NCBI GenBank assembly: GCA_964416175.1
Contig: CAYQDF010000101.1
Coordinates: 1 to 11,290 of the forward strand
Source: CAYQDF01 sp964416175
Lineage (GTDB): Bacteria; Chloroflexota; Anaerolineae; Anaerolineales; UBA4823
Length of the DNA: 11,290 nt
Reading direction: 5' to 3'
Positions 1 to 6,528 of this stretch are shown here, piece after piece (within the stretch, counting starts at the first letter, position 1; each line of letters starts with the position of its first letter). Below the pieces are notes generated by a model that did not search any database, was not told the DNA's origin, and saw only the letters and a program-made list of their open reading frames with translations. Made by a program: the position numbers and the translations under genes.

Positions 1-982
1 GGCCGGTGTTCATGGCCTGGAGCATGTCCAGCGCCTCGCCGCCGCGCACCTCGCCGACGATGATGCGGTCGGGGCGCATGCGCAGGGCGTTGATCACCAG
101 TTGACGGATGGTCACCTCGCCGCGCCCTTCCACATTCGGCGGGCGCTTCTCCAGGCGGGCGACGTGCTCCTGCTTCAGCTGCAGCTCCGCCGTGTCTTCG
201 ATCGTGATAATCCGCTCCCGGGCAGGGATGAAGGCCGAGACGACGTTGAGCAGCGTCGTCTTGCCGGTGCCTGTGCCGCCCGAGATGACGATGTTGACCC
301 GCGCTTCCACGCAGGCCTTCAGGAACGCCACCAGCTGCGGGGTCATCGTCCCGTTGGCGATCAGGTCCTGGGCCGTGTAGGGCGTGGTGGCGAACTTGCG
401 GATCGTCAGGAGCGGCCCGTCCAGGGAGAGGGGTGGGATGGTGGCGTTGACCCGGTAGCCGTTCGGCAGTCGGGCGTCCACCATCGGCGAGGCCTCATCG
501 ACCCGCCGCCCGATCGGCGACACGATCCGGTCGATGATGCGCATCAGGTGTGCGTCGTTCTCGAACGTCACGTTCGTCTTCTCGATCAGCCCGTGGCGTT
601 CGATGTACACGTTCTTCGGGCCGACCGCCATCACCTCGGTGATGGTCGAGTCGTTCAGCAGCGGCTCGATCGGGCCGTACCCCAGGATGTCCGAGACCAC
701 CCAATCCAGCAGGCGTTGGCGGTTGGTGCGGGTGTAGAGCAGGTTCTCCTCCGCCAGGACCTGGTTGAACAGGTTTTCGATGTGCTGCCGCATCTGCGGC
801 TGCTGCTCCACGTTCAGCTGGCCCTCGGTCTCGGAGAGCAGCTTGCGCTGCACCCGGTCGCGGATCAGGTAGACGTCGGCGGAGATGCCCCCGACCGCCT
901 CCAGGGAGGTGATCTTCCGCTGTTCTTCCAGGGTCTGGGCGGGTGTGTTCCTGCCGTTTATCGCAGGTCGATTAGTGAACAT
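1..982 (-). CDS. cpaF: CpaF/TadA-type secretion ATPase (C-terminus cut off by window edge)
   Basis: Hexameric type II/IV secretion ATPase that powers Flp pilus assembly at the cytoplasmic face of the TadB/TadC platform. The 327 visible codons carry the family's N-terminal helical region (about residues 15-110, containing the ILGYGPIEPLL motif), then the GspE-like fold with RLPNGYRVNATIPP (171-184) and TIRKF (193-197). Walker A is SGGTGTGKTT (234-243, catalytic Lys241). The acidic IEDTAELQL stretch (261-269) and Walker B RIIVGEVRG (306-314, Glu311) follow. The reading frame leaves the window at MNTG, just before the usual His-box; family members usually run about 100 residues further. The ATG at 982-980 is preceded by GGAG at 993-990, 7 nt away. 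It lies 113 nt behind the TPR-LysM gene, whereas in most tad loci cpaF precedes tadB. Identification is secure. Confidence 0.97.
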   Translation of the reverse strand, partial: MFTNRPAINGRNTPAQTLEEQRKITSLEAVGGISADVYLIRDRVQRKLLSETEGQLNVEQQPQMRQHIENLFNQVLAEENLLYTRTNRQRLLDWVVSDILGYGPIEPLLNDSTITEVMAVGPKNVYIERHGLIEKTNVTFENDAHLMRIIDRIVSPIGRRVDEASPMVDARLPNGYRVNATIPPLSLDGPLLTIRKFATTPYTAQDLIANGTMTPQLVAFLKACVEARVNIVISGGTGTGKTTLLNVVSAFIPARERIITIEDTAELQLKQEHVARLEKRPPNVEGRGEVTIRQLVINALRMRPDRIIVGEVRGGEALDMLQAMNTG

Positions 983-1095
983 ATCTTTACTCCGATTAAG
1001 AATTGCGAATTGCAAATTACCAACTTTACTCCTAACTCCTACCCCGATACTTTTTTAATGATATCGGGAGTCCTGATCACCATCTCCGACGCTCC
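983..1095. repeat. AT-rich spacer with short iterated repeats
   Basis: This 113-nt gap between the TPR-LysM gene and cpaF is much more AT-rich than the flanking genes. On the plus strand AATTGCG AATTGCA AATT (about 1001-1018) iterates a 7-nt unit. CTTTACTCC occurs twice (985-993 and 1024-1032), and ACTCCTAACTCCTA (1028-1041) iterates again. The 985-993 copy contains the Shine-Dalgarno sequence of cpaF. A 7-bp inverted repeat CCCGATA/TATCGGG (1043-1049 and 1062-1068) has a 12-nt loop, but no T-tract follows it on either strand, so I do not call it a terminator. Heptamer-like repeats of this kind are known as STRR-type repeats in cyanobacteria; relating this one to a dispersed family is inference. 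Confidence 0.6.
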
Positions 1096-2838
1096 TTACG
1101 GCAGCACCGGGATCAGCAGGGTCTGTCCGGTGATGATCAGGTTCGGGTTTGCCAGGTTGTTGGCCGCGGCGATCAGGCTGACCGTGGAGTTGTAGTCCAG
1201 GGCGATCGACGAGAGGTACTCGCCGGAATCGACCACGTGCTCCACCACTTCGAAGACCTGCCAGCCCAGCGCGGCCGCTTCCCGGTAGTTGAGGTAAGCC
1301 TCCCGGTAATCGTCCCGGTCGGCGGCGTCCCGCGCCGCCTCCAGGGCAGATTCCACCGCCGCGCTGTTGGCCGCGGCCAGCGTCTCCAGGTTGGTGAGCT
1401 CGATCGCCGCCGTGTAGAGCTGCACCGCGCCGGGGTAGTCTCCCAGCAGCCCCATCGTCTCGGCGATCTTCAGCTGGATCTCGTACAGCCGTAGCGTGGA
1501 GGAGGGGTCGTCCTGCGCCAGCACCGCGCCGCGCTGGAAGTCGGCCAGGGCGTCCTCGAACTTGCCGATCGCCAGCTCCTCGTCGCCGCGCGCTACGTGA
1601 GCCTCGTAGAGCGCCTGGCGGGCCGTGCCGGCCGCGTAGCCAGGGTCCTTGGAGTAGATGTACTCCAGGTTGTCGATCGCCGCGCCCCAGTTCTCGCCCT
1701 CGGAGTATTCCAGCGACTGGAGATACTTCGTCGCCAGCTCGCCCTGCTCCGCCACTTCGGGGGAGTCCGGCCGGATCTTGAGCGCCTCGATGAAGTACTG
1801 GTTAGCCAGGTTCAGAGCCTCCAGCGAGTCCGGCTCCTCCGCCAGCGCCCGCTGCGCCAGGTCGATGTAGCCGTAGAACAGGCGCTCTTCCACCAGCGAG
1901 CGCACCTGCTCCTGGCGGGCCTTGGTCGCCGGGTCCTGGGGGCGCAGGGAAAGCGCCTTGCGGTAGAAGTCCTCGGCCTTCTGGATCGCCTCCAGCGATT
2001 CGGACCCGAACAGGTTCAGCTCGGCTGCCTTAACGTAGCTGGTGAACAAGCGGTCCTCGACGTAGGCCGTTTCGAAGTCCGGGTTGTAGACGTAGAGCTC
2101 CTCGTAGGCTGCGGCGGCCTGTTCCCAGTCACTGGCGTCGAAGGCCTGGTCCGCCCGGGCGAGCATATCGCCCAGGATGGTCTGCCGCTCCAGGTTCTGG
2201 ATCTGGGTCTTGATGTCCCGGAAGAAAGGCTCCTCCGCCTCGAGCGCCCGGAAGAGCTCGAGCGCGCCGTTCAGGTCCCCCTCTGCCGCCAGCTTGAGCG
2301 CCTGGTTGTACCGCCCGTCCAGCCCCTTCTGGCGCTGGGCCTCTTCCATCACAGCGACCAGCCCGGGGTAATTCGGATCAATGGCGGCGATCTCGTTCAG
2401 CTTGGCCAGCGCGTTGTCCGTCTGCCCTCCCCGCAGGTAATCCTGCGCGTCGCGGAACTTCACCGCCAGTTCGAGGGTCAGCACCTGGTACTCCAGCGTC
2501 TGGCGTGCCGAGGCGACCTGCGCGTTGATCCAGCGGGAGTAGCTGGTCACCACGAAGAAGGCCAGGACCGCCAGCGCGCCGAGCGTCACCAGGCGGATGG
2601 CGATGTTCTTCGCCCGTCGGCGGCGGATCAGGGCGTTGTCCTCCCGCTCGTCCTGGTCGATGCGCGCCCGCAGGAGCATCTCCTGGCGCAGGCTGCGCAG
2701 CTCCGATTCGAGGGGGAAGGCCTGGGAGAGCTTCTCGAACTGCTTCAGGCCGGCCTCCCACTCACCCTTCTGGAGGCTAGCCATCGCCTGGCGGACCAGG
2801 GGGTGTTCTAGGTAAGATTCTGGTTGTCCCACGGTCAT
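1096..2838 (-). CDS. Single-pass membrane TPR protein with C-terminal LysM domain
   Basis: A 580-residue protein of unproven function inside the pilus operon. Residues 1-75 are charged and helical, including a TPR-like stretch QAMASLQKGEWEAGLKQFEK, and end in RRRR (72-75). One membrane segment follows at about 79-99. With the basic cluster on the N-terminal side, the rest should be outside the cell. Residues 115-525 hold several TPR-like helical hairpins (for example 136-155, 185-203, 284-303, 341-357, 423-440, 467-480). The C-terminus (about 533-578) matches LysM: HVVDSGEYLSSIALDYNSTV then AANNLANPNLIITGQTLLIP. LysM binds peptidoglycan or chitin-type glycans. AGGAG lies 9 nt before the ATG, and the TadC stop is only 25 nt upstream, so co-transcription is likely. 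Proteobacterial tad loci have the TPR lipoprotein TadD at this place; an equivalent role here is inference. Confidence 0.85.
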   Translation of the reverse strand: MTVGQPESYLEHPLVRQAMASLQKGEWEAGLKQFEKLSQAFPLESELRSLRQEMLLRARIDQDEREDNALIRRRRAKNIAIRLVTLGALAVLAFFVVTSYSRWINAQVASARQTLEYQVLTLELAVKFRDAQDYLRGGQTDNALAKLNEIAAIDPNYPGLVAVMEEAQRQKGLDGRYNQALKLAAEGDLNGALELFRALEAEEPFFRDIKTQIQNLERQTILGDMLARADQAFDASDWEQAAAAYEELYVYNPDFETAYVEDRLFTSYVKAAELNLFGSESLEAIQKAEDFYRKALSLRPQDPATKARQEQVRSLVEERLFYGYIDLAQRALAEEPDSLEALNLANQYFIEALKIRPDSPEVAEQGELATKYLQSLEYSEGENWGAAIDNLEYIYSKDPGYAAGTARQALYEAHVARGDEELAIGKFEDALADFQRGAVLAQDDPSSTLRLYEIQLKIAETMGLLGDYPGAVQLYTAAIELTNLETLAAANSAAVESALEAARDAADRDDYREAYLNYREAAALGWQVFEVVEHVVDSGEYLSSIALDYNSTVSLIAAANNLANPNLIITGQTLLIPVLP

Positions 2839-2863
2839 ACTGGGTTGCTCCTGATCATAAGGG

Positions 2864-3826
2864 TTACCTCCCGCCCCGGATGGCGCTGAACAGGTCGAAA
2901 ATCAGCGGGATGGACGGGCCGCACACCACCGCCAGCATGGCGGGGAAGATCAGCAGGATCATCGGGAAGAGCATCTTGAGCGGCACCTTGCGGGCCGCCT
3001 CCTGCGCCCGGAACCGGCGCTCGACCCGCATCTGCTCGGCCTGGGCCTGGAGGGTGTCGGCGATGCTCATCCCCAGCTGGTCGCTCTGGATGATCACCGC
3101 CACGAAGCTGGAGAGCTCCGGGATGTCCAGCCGGTCCGCCAGGTTACGCAACGCCTGGCGGCGCGGCACGCCCATCTCCATCTCCGCCACCACCCGGGCG
3201 AACTCGACGCTCAGCGAGGTCTTCCAGGTCTCGCTCACCCGCTGCATCGCCTGGTCGAAGCCCAGGCCGGCCTGGGCGCACACGCTGAGCATGTCCAGCG
3301 CATCGGGCAGGTCCTTGCGAACGCGGTCCTGGCGCTTGCGCACCGACCGCCTCAGCCAGACCGTCGGTCCCAGCACGCCGACGTACAGCGCCAGCGCCGC
3401 TGCAGACAAGTGGATCAGTTCGAAGCCTCTGCCCAGGATCAAATAAGCCATCCAGAGACCCAGCAGGGCGAAGACCAGCCGCAGGCCGTAGAACTCGCGG
3501 GCGCCCAGTCCGAGCGGCCGCCCGGCGATGCTCAGCAGGTGATCGATGTGGCCGATGTTCCGGGCGGGCATGAAGCGCCCGAAGAAGCCCCCCAGTCCCT
3601 TGAACCAGGGCTGGAGGATGCGGGTGCGGAAGGAGCCGGCCAGCTCGCTCCGCCGCACCGGGCTGACCTGGGCCAGCCGCTGCGCCGGCGGCGCCGGCTC
3701 GCTGACGAAGTCGTGCAGCCGCCGGGAGACCTCGTCACCCTGCGCCCAGCGCAGGCCGGCCGCCACCAGCAAGAACCCCAACCCCACGAAGACTGCCCCG
3801 ACGAGAATCGGCAGTAAAGAATTCAT
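2864..3826 (-). CDS. tadC: TadC-type pilus assembly platform membrane protein
   Basis: Inner component of the polytopic membrane platform that, with TadB, converts CpaF ATPase movement into pilin extraction and assembly. The 320 residues are typical for TadC. The layout is an N-terminal TM (about 5-25), two TMs at about 115-133 and 137-157, and a cytoplasmic T2SSF (GspF-like) domain from about 170. That domain carries DLPDALDMLSVCAQAGLGFDQAM, then IPELSSFVAVIIQSDQLGMSI and the basic EQMRVERRFRAQEAARKVPLK helix. A final TM lies at about 283-303. The ATG at 3826 follows a GAGGG sequence. The gene lies 128 nt behind tadB and 25 nt ahead of the TPR-LysM gene. The TadB/TadC split rests on gene order and on this protein's Ala-Arg-Lys-Val-Pro ending, typical of TadC. 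Confidence 0.93.
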   Translation of the reverse strand: MNSLLPILVGAVFVGLGFLLVAAGLRWAQGDEVSRRLHDFVSEPAPPAQRLAQVSPVRRSELAGSFRTRILQPWFKGLGGFFGRFMPARNIGHIDHLLSIAGRPLGLGAREFYGLRLVFALLGLWMAYLILGRGFELIHLSAAALALYVGVLGPTVWLRRSVRKRQDRVRKDLPDALDMLSVCAQAGLGFDQAMQRVSETWKTSLSVEFARVVAEMEMGVPRRQALRNLADRLDIPELSSFVAVIIQSDQLGMSIADTLQAQAEQMRVERRFRAQEAARKVPLKMLFPMILLIFPAMLAVVCGPSIPLIFDLFSAIRGGR

Positions 3827-3954
3827 CGCTACCCTCTCACCTTCAATCCCTCAATCAGCAATGTCTACTCCCTGCGGTCTTGTTTACTTACGGGTGCTCT
3901 TCCCGGAAGGCAGGGACAGAAATCCTCAATCTCATCCTCAAATCCTCAAACCAC
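3827..3954. repeat. Intergenic purine-rich short repeats between tadB and tadC
   Basis: The 128-nt gap carries degenerate direct repeats. AAATCCTCAA occurs exactly at 3920-3929 and 3940-3949, with ATCCTCAA at 3934-3941 between them. Near the tadC start, TTCAATCCCTC (3842-3852) is identical to an 11-mer at 10993-11003 just after the glycosyltransferase-like gene. The middle holds a 7-bp inverted repeat TCCCTGC/GCAGGGA (3869-3875 and 3910-3916) and an inner CTTCC-C-GGAAG palindrome (3899-3909). No T-tract follows, so termination is not indicated. I see no coding sequence. Confidence 0.6.
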
Positions 3955-4926
3955 CTACACTTCGATCTTCGTGATGCGCTGCAGAACGATGTGCCCGGCG
4001 ATGATCCCCAGCGCGGCGAAGATCGGGATGAAGACGTAGATCCCGGGGCGCAGCAGCTGGGTGATGTATTCCGGGCTGATCATGAACATGATCCCCGCCA
4101 GGAACACAGGCAGTAATGAAAGCAGATAGCTTGTGTACCGTTGCTGGGTGGTGATCACCCGCGCCTCGCGGAACAGCCGGTCGCGGTCGCGCACCGTCTC
4201 CGTCACTGCGTTGAGCATGGTGACCAGGTTCCCGCCCACCTGGTTGTGGATGTTCACCGCGGTCACGATCAGCGCCAGGTCAGGGTTCCGCATGCGCGCA
4301 TCCAGGTTGCTCAGCGCCTGGCTCAGGGTCAGCCCCAGGCTGACCTCCCGCGTCACCCGCTGGAACTCAACCGAGGCCGGCGGCTCCATCTCCCGCTCGA
4401 CCACCTCCACCGCCTGGAGCAGGGAGAACCCGGCCCGCACGGCGCCCTGGATCAGCACCAGGGTGTCCACCAGCTGCGCCTCGAACCTTAACCGCCGCCG
4501 GTGGATGGCCCGCCGCAGCAGGATGGCGGGCACCAGGTTCGCCAGGAGCGCCAGCGCGACCCCGGAGACCGGCGAGCCGAAGACCAGCCAGCCGCCGGCC
4601 AGCCCCCCGGCCATCAGCCCCAGCCGGATCAGGACGTACTCCGTCACCGTGATGCGCCAGTTGGCTGCCATCAGATCAACGTTCAAATCTTCGGATCCAA
4701 TGGCCGCGAGCATCACGTTCAGCCGCCGGCGCAGGCGGTAGAACCGCCCCGCCCGGCGATCGCCCCTCCGTTGCGGCGCCTCGTCCGGCACGAAGGCGTA
4801 GGTGTGCAGCCGCTCCTGGAGCTCGCCGGTGGGGGATGCGCCCCGCAGCAGGATCGCCAGGGCGAACCCCGCCAGGGCCACGAACCCCAGCGCCACCACC
4901 AGCACCGCTCCGCTACCTGTCAACAT
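3955..4926 (-). CDS. tadB: TadB-type pilus assembly platform membrane protein
   Basis: Polytopic membrane protein of the Flp pilus assembly platform, partner of TadC and target of the CpaF ATPase. It has 323 residues, the usual TadB length. One N-terminal TM (about 6-27) is followed by a basic cytoplasmic stretch (51-69, RRGDRRAG...RLRRRLN) and two TMs (about 97-115 and 119-137). The T2SSF domain at about 148-260 contains QLVDTLVLIQGAVRAGFSLLQA and the GxNLVTMLNAVTETVRDRDRL segment. Two TMs end the protein (about 265-284 and 296-314). ATG at 4926; an AAGGA sequence lies upstream. It follows cpaE across a 237-nt repeat-bearing spacer, the position usually taken by cpaF. Confidence 0.93.
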   Translation of the reverse strand: MLTGSGAVLVVALGFVALAGFALAILLRGASPTGELQERLHTYAFVPDEAPQRRGDRRAGRFYRLRRRLNVMLAAIGSEDLNVDLMAANWRITVTEYVLIRLGLMAGGLAGGWLVFGSPVSGVALALLANLVPAILLRRAIHRRRLRFEAQLVDTLVLIQGAVRAGFSLLQAVEVVEREMEPPASVEFQRVTREVSLGLTLSQALSNLDARMRNPDLALIVTAVNIHNQVGGNLVTMLNAVTETVRDRDRLFREARVITTQQRYTSYLLSLLPVFLAGIMFMISPEYITQLLRPGIYVFIPIFAALGIIAGHIVLQRITKIEV

Positions 4927-4952
4927 GGTTGAGTTCCTTCTTTATCTAATTT

Positions 4953-5080
4953 GACAATGTCAGATTTTCGCATAGATGTCATTGCGAGGCGGCGTTAGCC
5001 GCCGAAGCAATCCCCTTAACGGCAAATTCGAGATTGCTTCGCCGCTTTCAGCGGCTCGCAATGACCAATGTGACATTGTC
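4953..5080. repeat. Nested inverted repeat that can fold as a cloverleaf (REP/MITE-like)
   Basis: Outer arms GACAATGTCA (4953-4962) and TGACATTGTC (5071-5080) are perfect 10-bp complements. Inside them GTCATTGCGAG (4978-4988) pairs with CTCGCAATGAC (5055-5065). Within that stem are three more hairpins: GGCGGC/GCCGCC (4988-4993 and 4998-5003, GTTA loop), GAAGCAATC/GATTGCTTC (5004-5012 and 5032-5040), and GCCGC/GCGGC (5041-5045 and 5051-5055). The core resembles a dispersed repeat (ATTGCGAG...GAAGCAATC) that I recall from several unrelated bacterial genomes. It is non-coding, lies between cpaE and tadB, and could stabilise or process the transcript. No transposase is nearby. Confidence 0.8.
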
Positions 5081-5095
5081 GTACTAACCACCAGT

Positions 5096-5152
5096 CAAAT
5101 GCTGCGAATTCATTCGCCGCATATGACGGCCGGATAGAAGCCTGCCCTACAG
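5096..5152. repeat. Second short palindromic repeat, adjacent to the cloverleaf element
   Basis: GCGAAT (5104-5109) and ATTCGC (5112-5117) form a perfect inverted repeat around TC. An imperfect arm pair follows, GGCCGG (5128-5133) with CCTGCC (5141-5146). On the minus strand it reads GTAGGGCAGGCTTCTATCC, then GCGGCGAATGAATTCGCAGC. Both blocks resemble extragenic repeat fragments common in some bacterial genomes. With the cloverleaf element they fill nearly all of the 237-nt cpaE-tadB spacer. Family membership is from memory and unverified. Confidence 0.5.
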
Positions 5153-5163
5153 TGGTTAACATC

Positions 5164-6450
5164 TCAAGTCTTCGTCCTCTGTGCGGTGGCGACCGTGGCG
5201 CGCTTCTCTGCCGGCTGCCCGGCCGCCTTGCGGGCCGCCGGTTTCCTGGCCTTGGCCGGCTTGCTCGCCGGCTGCGGCGTCCCCATCGCCACCAGCGTCT
5301 TCGCCAGCTTCCGCAGCGCCTGGCTGGCCGAACTGCGCGGGTACTTGATCGCCAGGGGGATACCGCGGTTGACGCTGCGCAGCGCGTTGGCCGGGTCGTC
5401 CGGCACCTGGGCGAACAGCTCCCGCCGCAGGGAGGTCTCGATGTCGCGCACGCGCACCCCGCCCAGCTGGTTGGCCCGGTTGAGCACCACCAGGATCTTC
5501 TCCGGCGGGTAGCTCAGCGAGCGGCTGACCTGGATGAAGCGGCTGGCGTCGTGCAGCGCCGCCAGGTCCGGCGTGGTCACCAGCAGGATGCGGTCCGCTG
5601 CGTCCATCATCGTCACCGTGTTCTCGTTCAGGTTGCTGCCGGCGTCTATCACCATGAAGTCGAAGGCGCGCCGCAGGCCGGTCAGGATGTTGTACAGATC
5701 CTCCGCGCGGAAGCCCTGCGCCACCTGCACGTCCAGGGGGCTGATCAGCACGTGGACGCCGGAGGCGTGCTCCACCACCACGTCTCCGATCAGCGCCGCG
5801 TCCAGCGCCGCGGCGTGCGGCACCAGGTCGGCGATGGTGTTCCGGCTGCGGATGTTGAGCATCACGTCCAGGTGGCCGAAGAACAGCTTGCCGTCCACCA
5901 GCAGCACCCGGGCGGCGGTCTCCTCGTGCATCTCGATCGCCAGGTTGGCTGCCACGGTGGAGACTCCCACCCCGCCGCGCGGGCTGAAGACCGTGTAGAC
6001 CCGCAGCGGTCTGGCTTCCTCTTCCACCGCGGTCGGGACGATCCCCTGGGATCTGGCGCGCCGGGCCTCCAGGTCCCGCACCCGGCGCAGCGTGCTCAGC
6101 AGGCTGGCCTGGGTGAAGGGCTCGGTGATGAAGGCCCGCGCCCCGGCCAGGGTGGCCTGCTGCGCCTTGAGCGGGTCGCCCTCCGGCAGCACCGCCACCA
6201 GCGGCACCTCCGGGAACTGGAGGGCGACGTCGTCGATCACGTCCAGGGTCGGCTGCCCGCCCACCACGTGGGAGATCACGATCAGGCCCGGCTCGGCGGC
6301 GTGCACCTCTTTGCTCAGCTTCTCCAGGGTGTTGAGCACCCCGACCAGCTGGAACTCCGCCTGGTTTTCCAGGGCGGTGCGCACCTGCTCCTGGGTCGTC
6401 CCGGGGTCGCAGACCGCCAGCACGCGCACGGGTTGGTTGGGATTCATCAT
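5164..6450 (-). CDS. cpaE: CpaE/TadZ-type pilus localisation ATPase with degenerate P-loop
   Basis: MinD/ParA-superfamily protein expected to position the Tad machine at the inner face of the membrane. It has 428 residues. Residues 8-127 form a receiver-like domain (VRVLAVCDPG start) whose third strand ends LIVIS, so the phospho-acceptor Asp appears replaced by Ser60: an atypical receiver, as in known TadZ/CpaE proteins. The ParA-like domain spans about 150-385. Its P-loop is SPRGGVGVST (156-165), with Arg158 at the signature-Lys site and Val163 in place of the nucleotide-binding Lys. Walker A' region is LLVDGKLFFG (183-192) and Walker B is FMVIDAG (265-271). The tail from 394 is Lys/Ala/Pro/Arg-rich and probably disordered. 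Two tandem ATGs lie at the start; I chose the first (6450), with AAGGA upstream. It sits 78 nt after cpaB. Confidence 0.92.
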   Translation of the reverse strand: MMNPNQPVRVLAVCDPGTTQEQVRTALENQAEFQLVGVLNTLEKLSKEVHAAEPGLIVISHVVGGQPTLDVIDDVALQFPEVPLVAVLPEGDPLKAQQATLAGARAFITEPFTQASLLSTLRRVRDLEARRARSQGIVPTAVEEEARPLRVYTVFSPRGGVGVSTVAANLAIEMHEETAARVLLVDGKLFFGHLDVMLNIRSRNTIADLVPHAAALDAALIGDVVVEHASGVHVLISPLDVQVAQGFRAEDLYNILTGLRRAFDFMVIDAGSNLNENTVTMMDAADRILLVTTPDLAALHDASRFIQVSRSLSYPPEKILVVLNRANQLGGVRVRDIETSLRRELFAQVPDDPANALRSVNRGIPLAIKYPRSSASQALRKLAKTLVAMGTPQPASKPAKARKPAARKAAGQPAEKRATVATAQRTKT

Positions 6451-6528
6451 GGATGATTTCCTTTCAAGCCTTTATTAACCATAGATATATACACAGATAA
6501 GATAAAAGAGGAAACCACCGGTCCTCGT
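6451..6528. repeat. AT-rich cpaB-cpaE spacer with degenerate CAGATA repeats
   Basis: On the plus strand about 6478-6510 reads CCATAGATATATACACAGAT then AAGATAAAAGAGG, i.e. ATAGATA, ACAGATA and AGATA iterations. It is AT-rich inside a GC-rich operon and resembles worn copies of an ACACAGATA-type short repeat. It ends about 30 nt before the cpaE ATG (minus strand), and AAGGA for cpaE lies beyond it. No gene or terminator is seen. Confidence 0.45.

Noticed and set aside
1043..1068. Terminator between the TPR-LysM gene and cpaF
   Set aside because: Only a 7-bp stem with the A/T tract in the loop, not after the stem; cpaF would need read-through anyway.
1597..2811. Long plus-strand open frame (404 codons) opposite the TPR-LysM gene
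   Set aside because: It mirrors the GC-rich minus-strand gene, is Leu/Arg/Gln/Val-rich without domains, and has no ribosome site; the minus-strand product has clear TM, TPR and LysM features.
4953..5152. CRISPR array or insertion sequence between cpaE and tadB
   Set aside because: No regularly spaced direct repeats, and no transposase or cas gene; the structure is nested inverted repeats.
5152..6456. Long plus-strand open frame (434 codons) opposite cpaE
   Set aside because: His/Arg/Gln/Val-rich composition typical of an antisense shadow; cpaE on the other strand is a recognisable family member.
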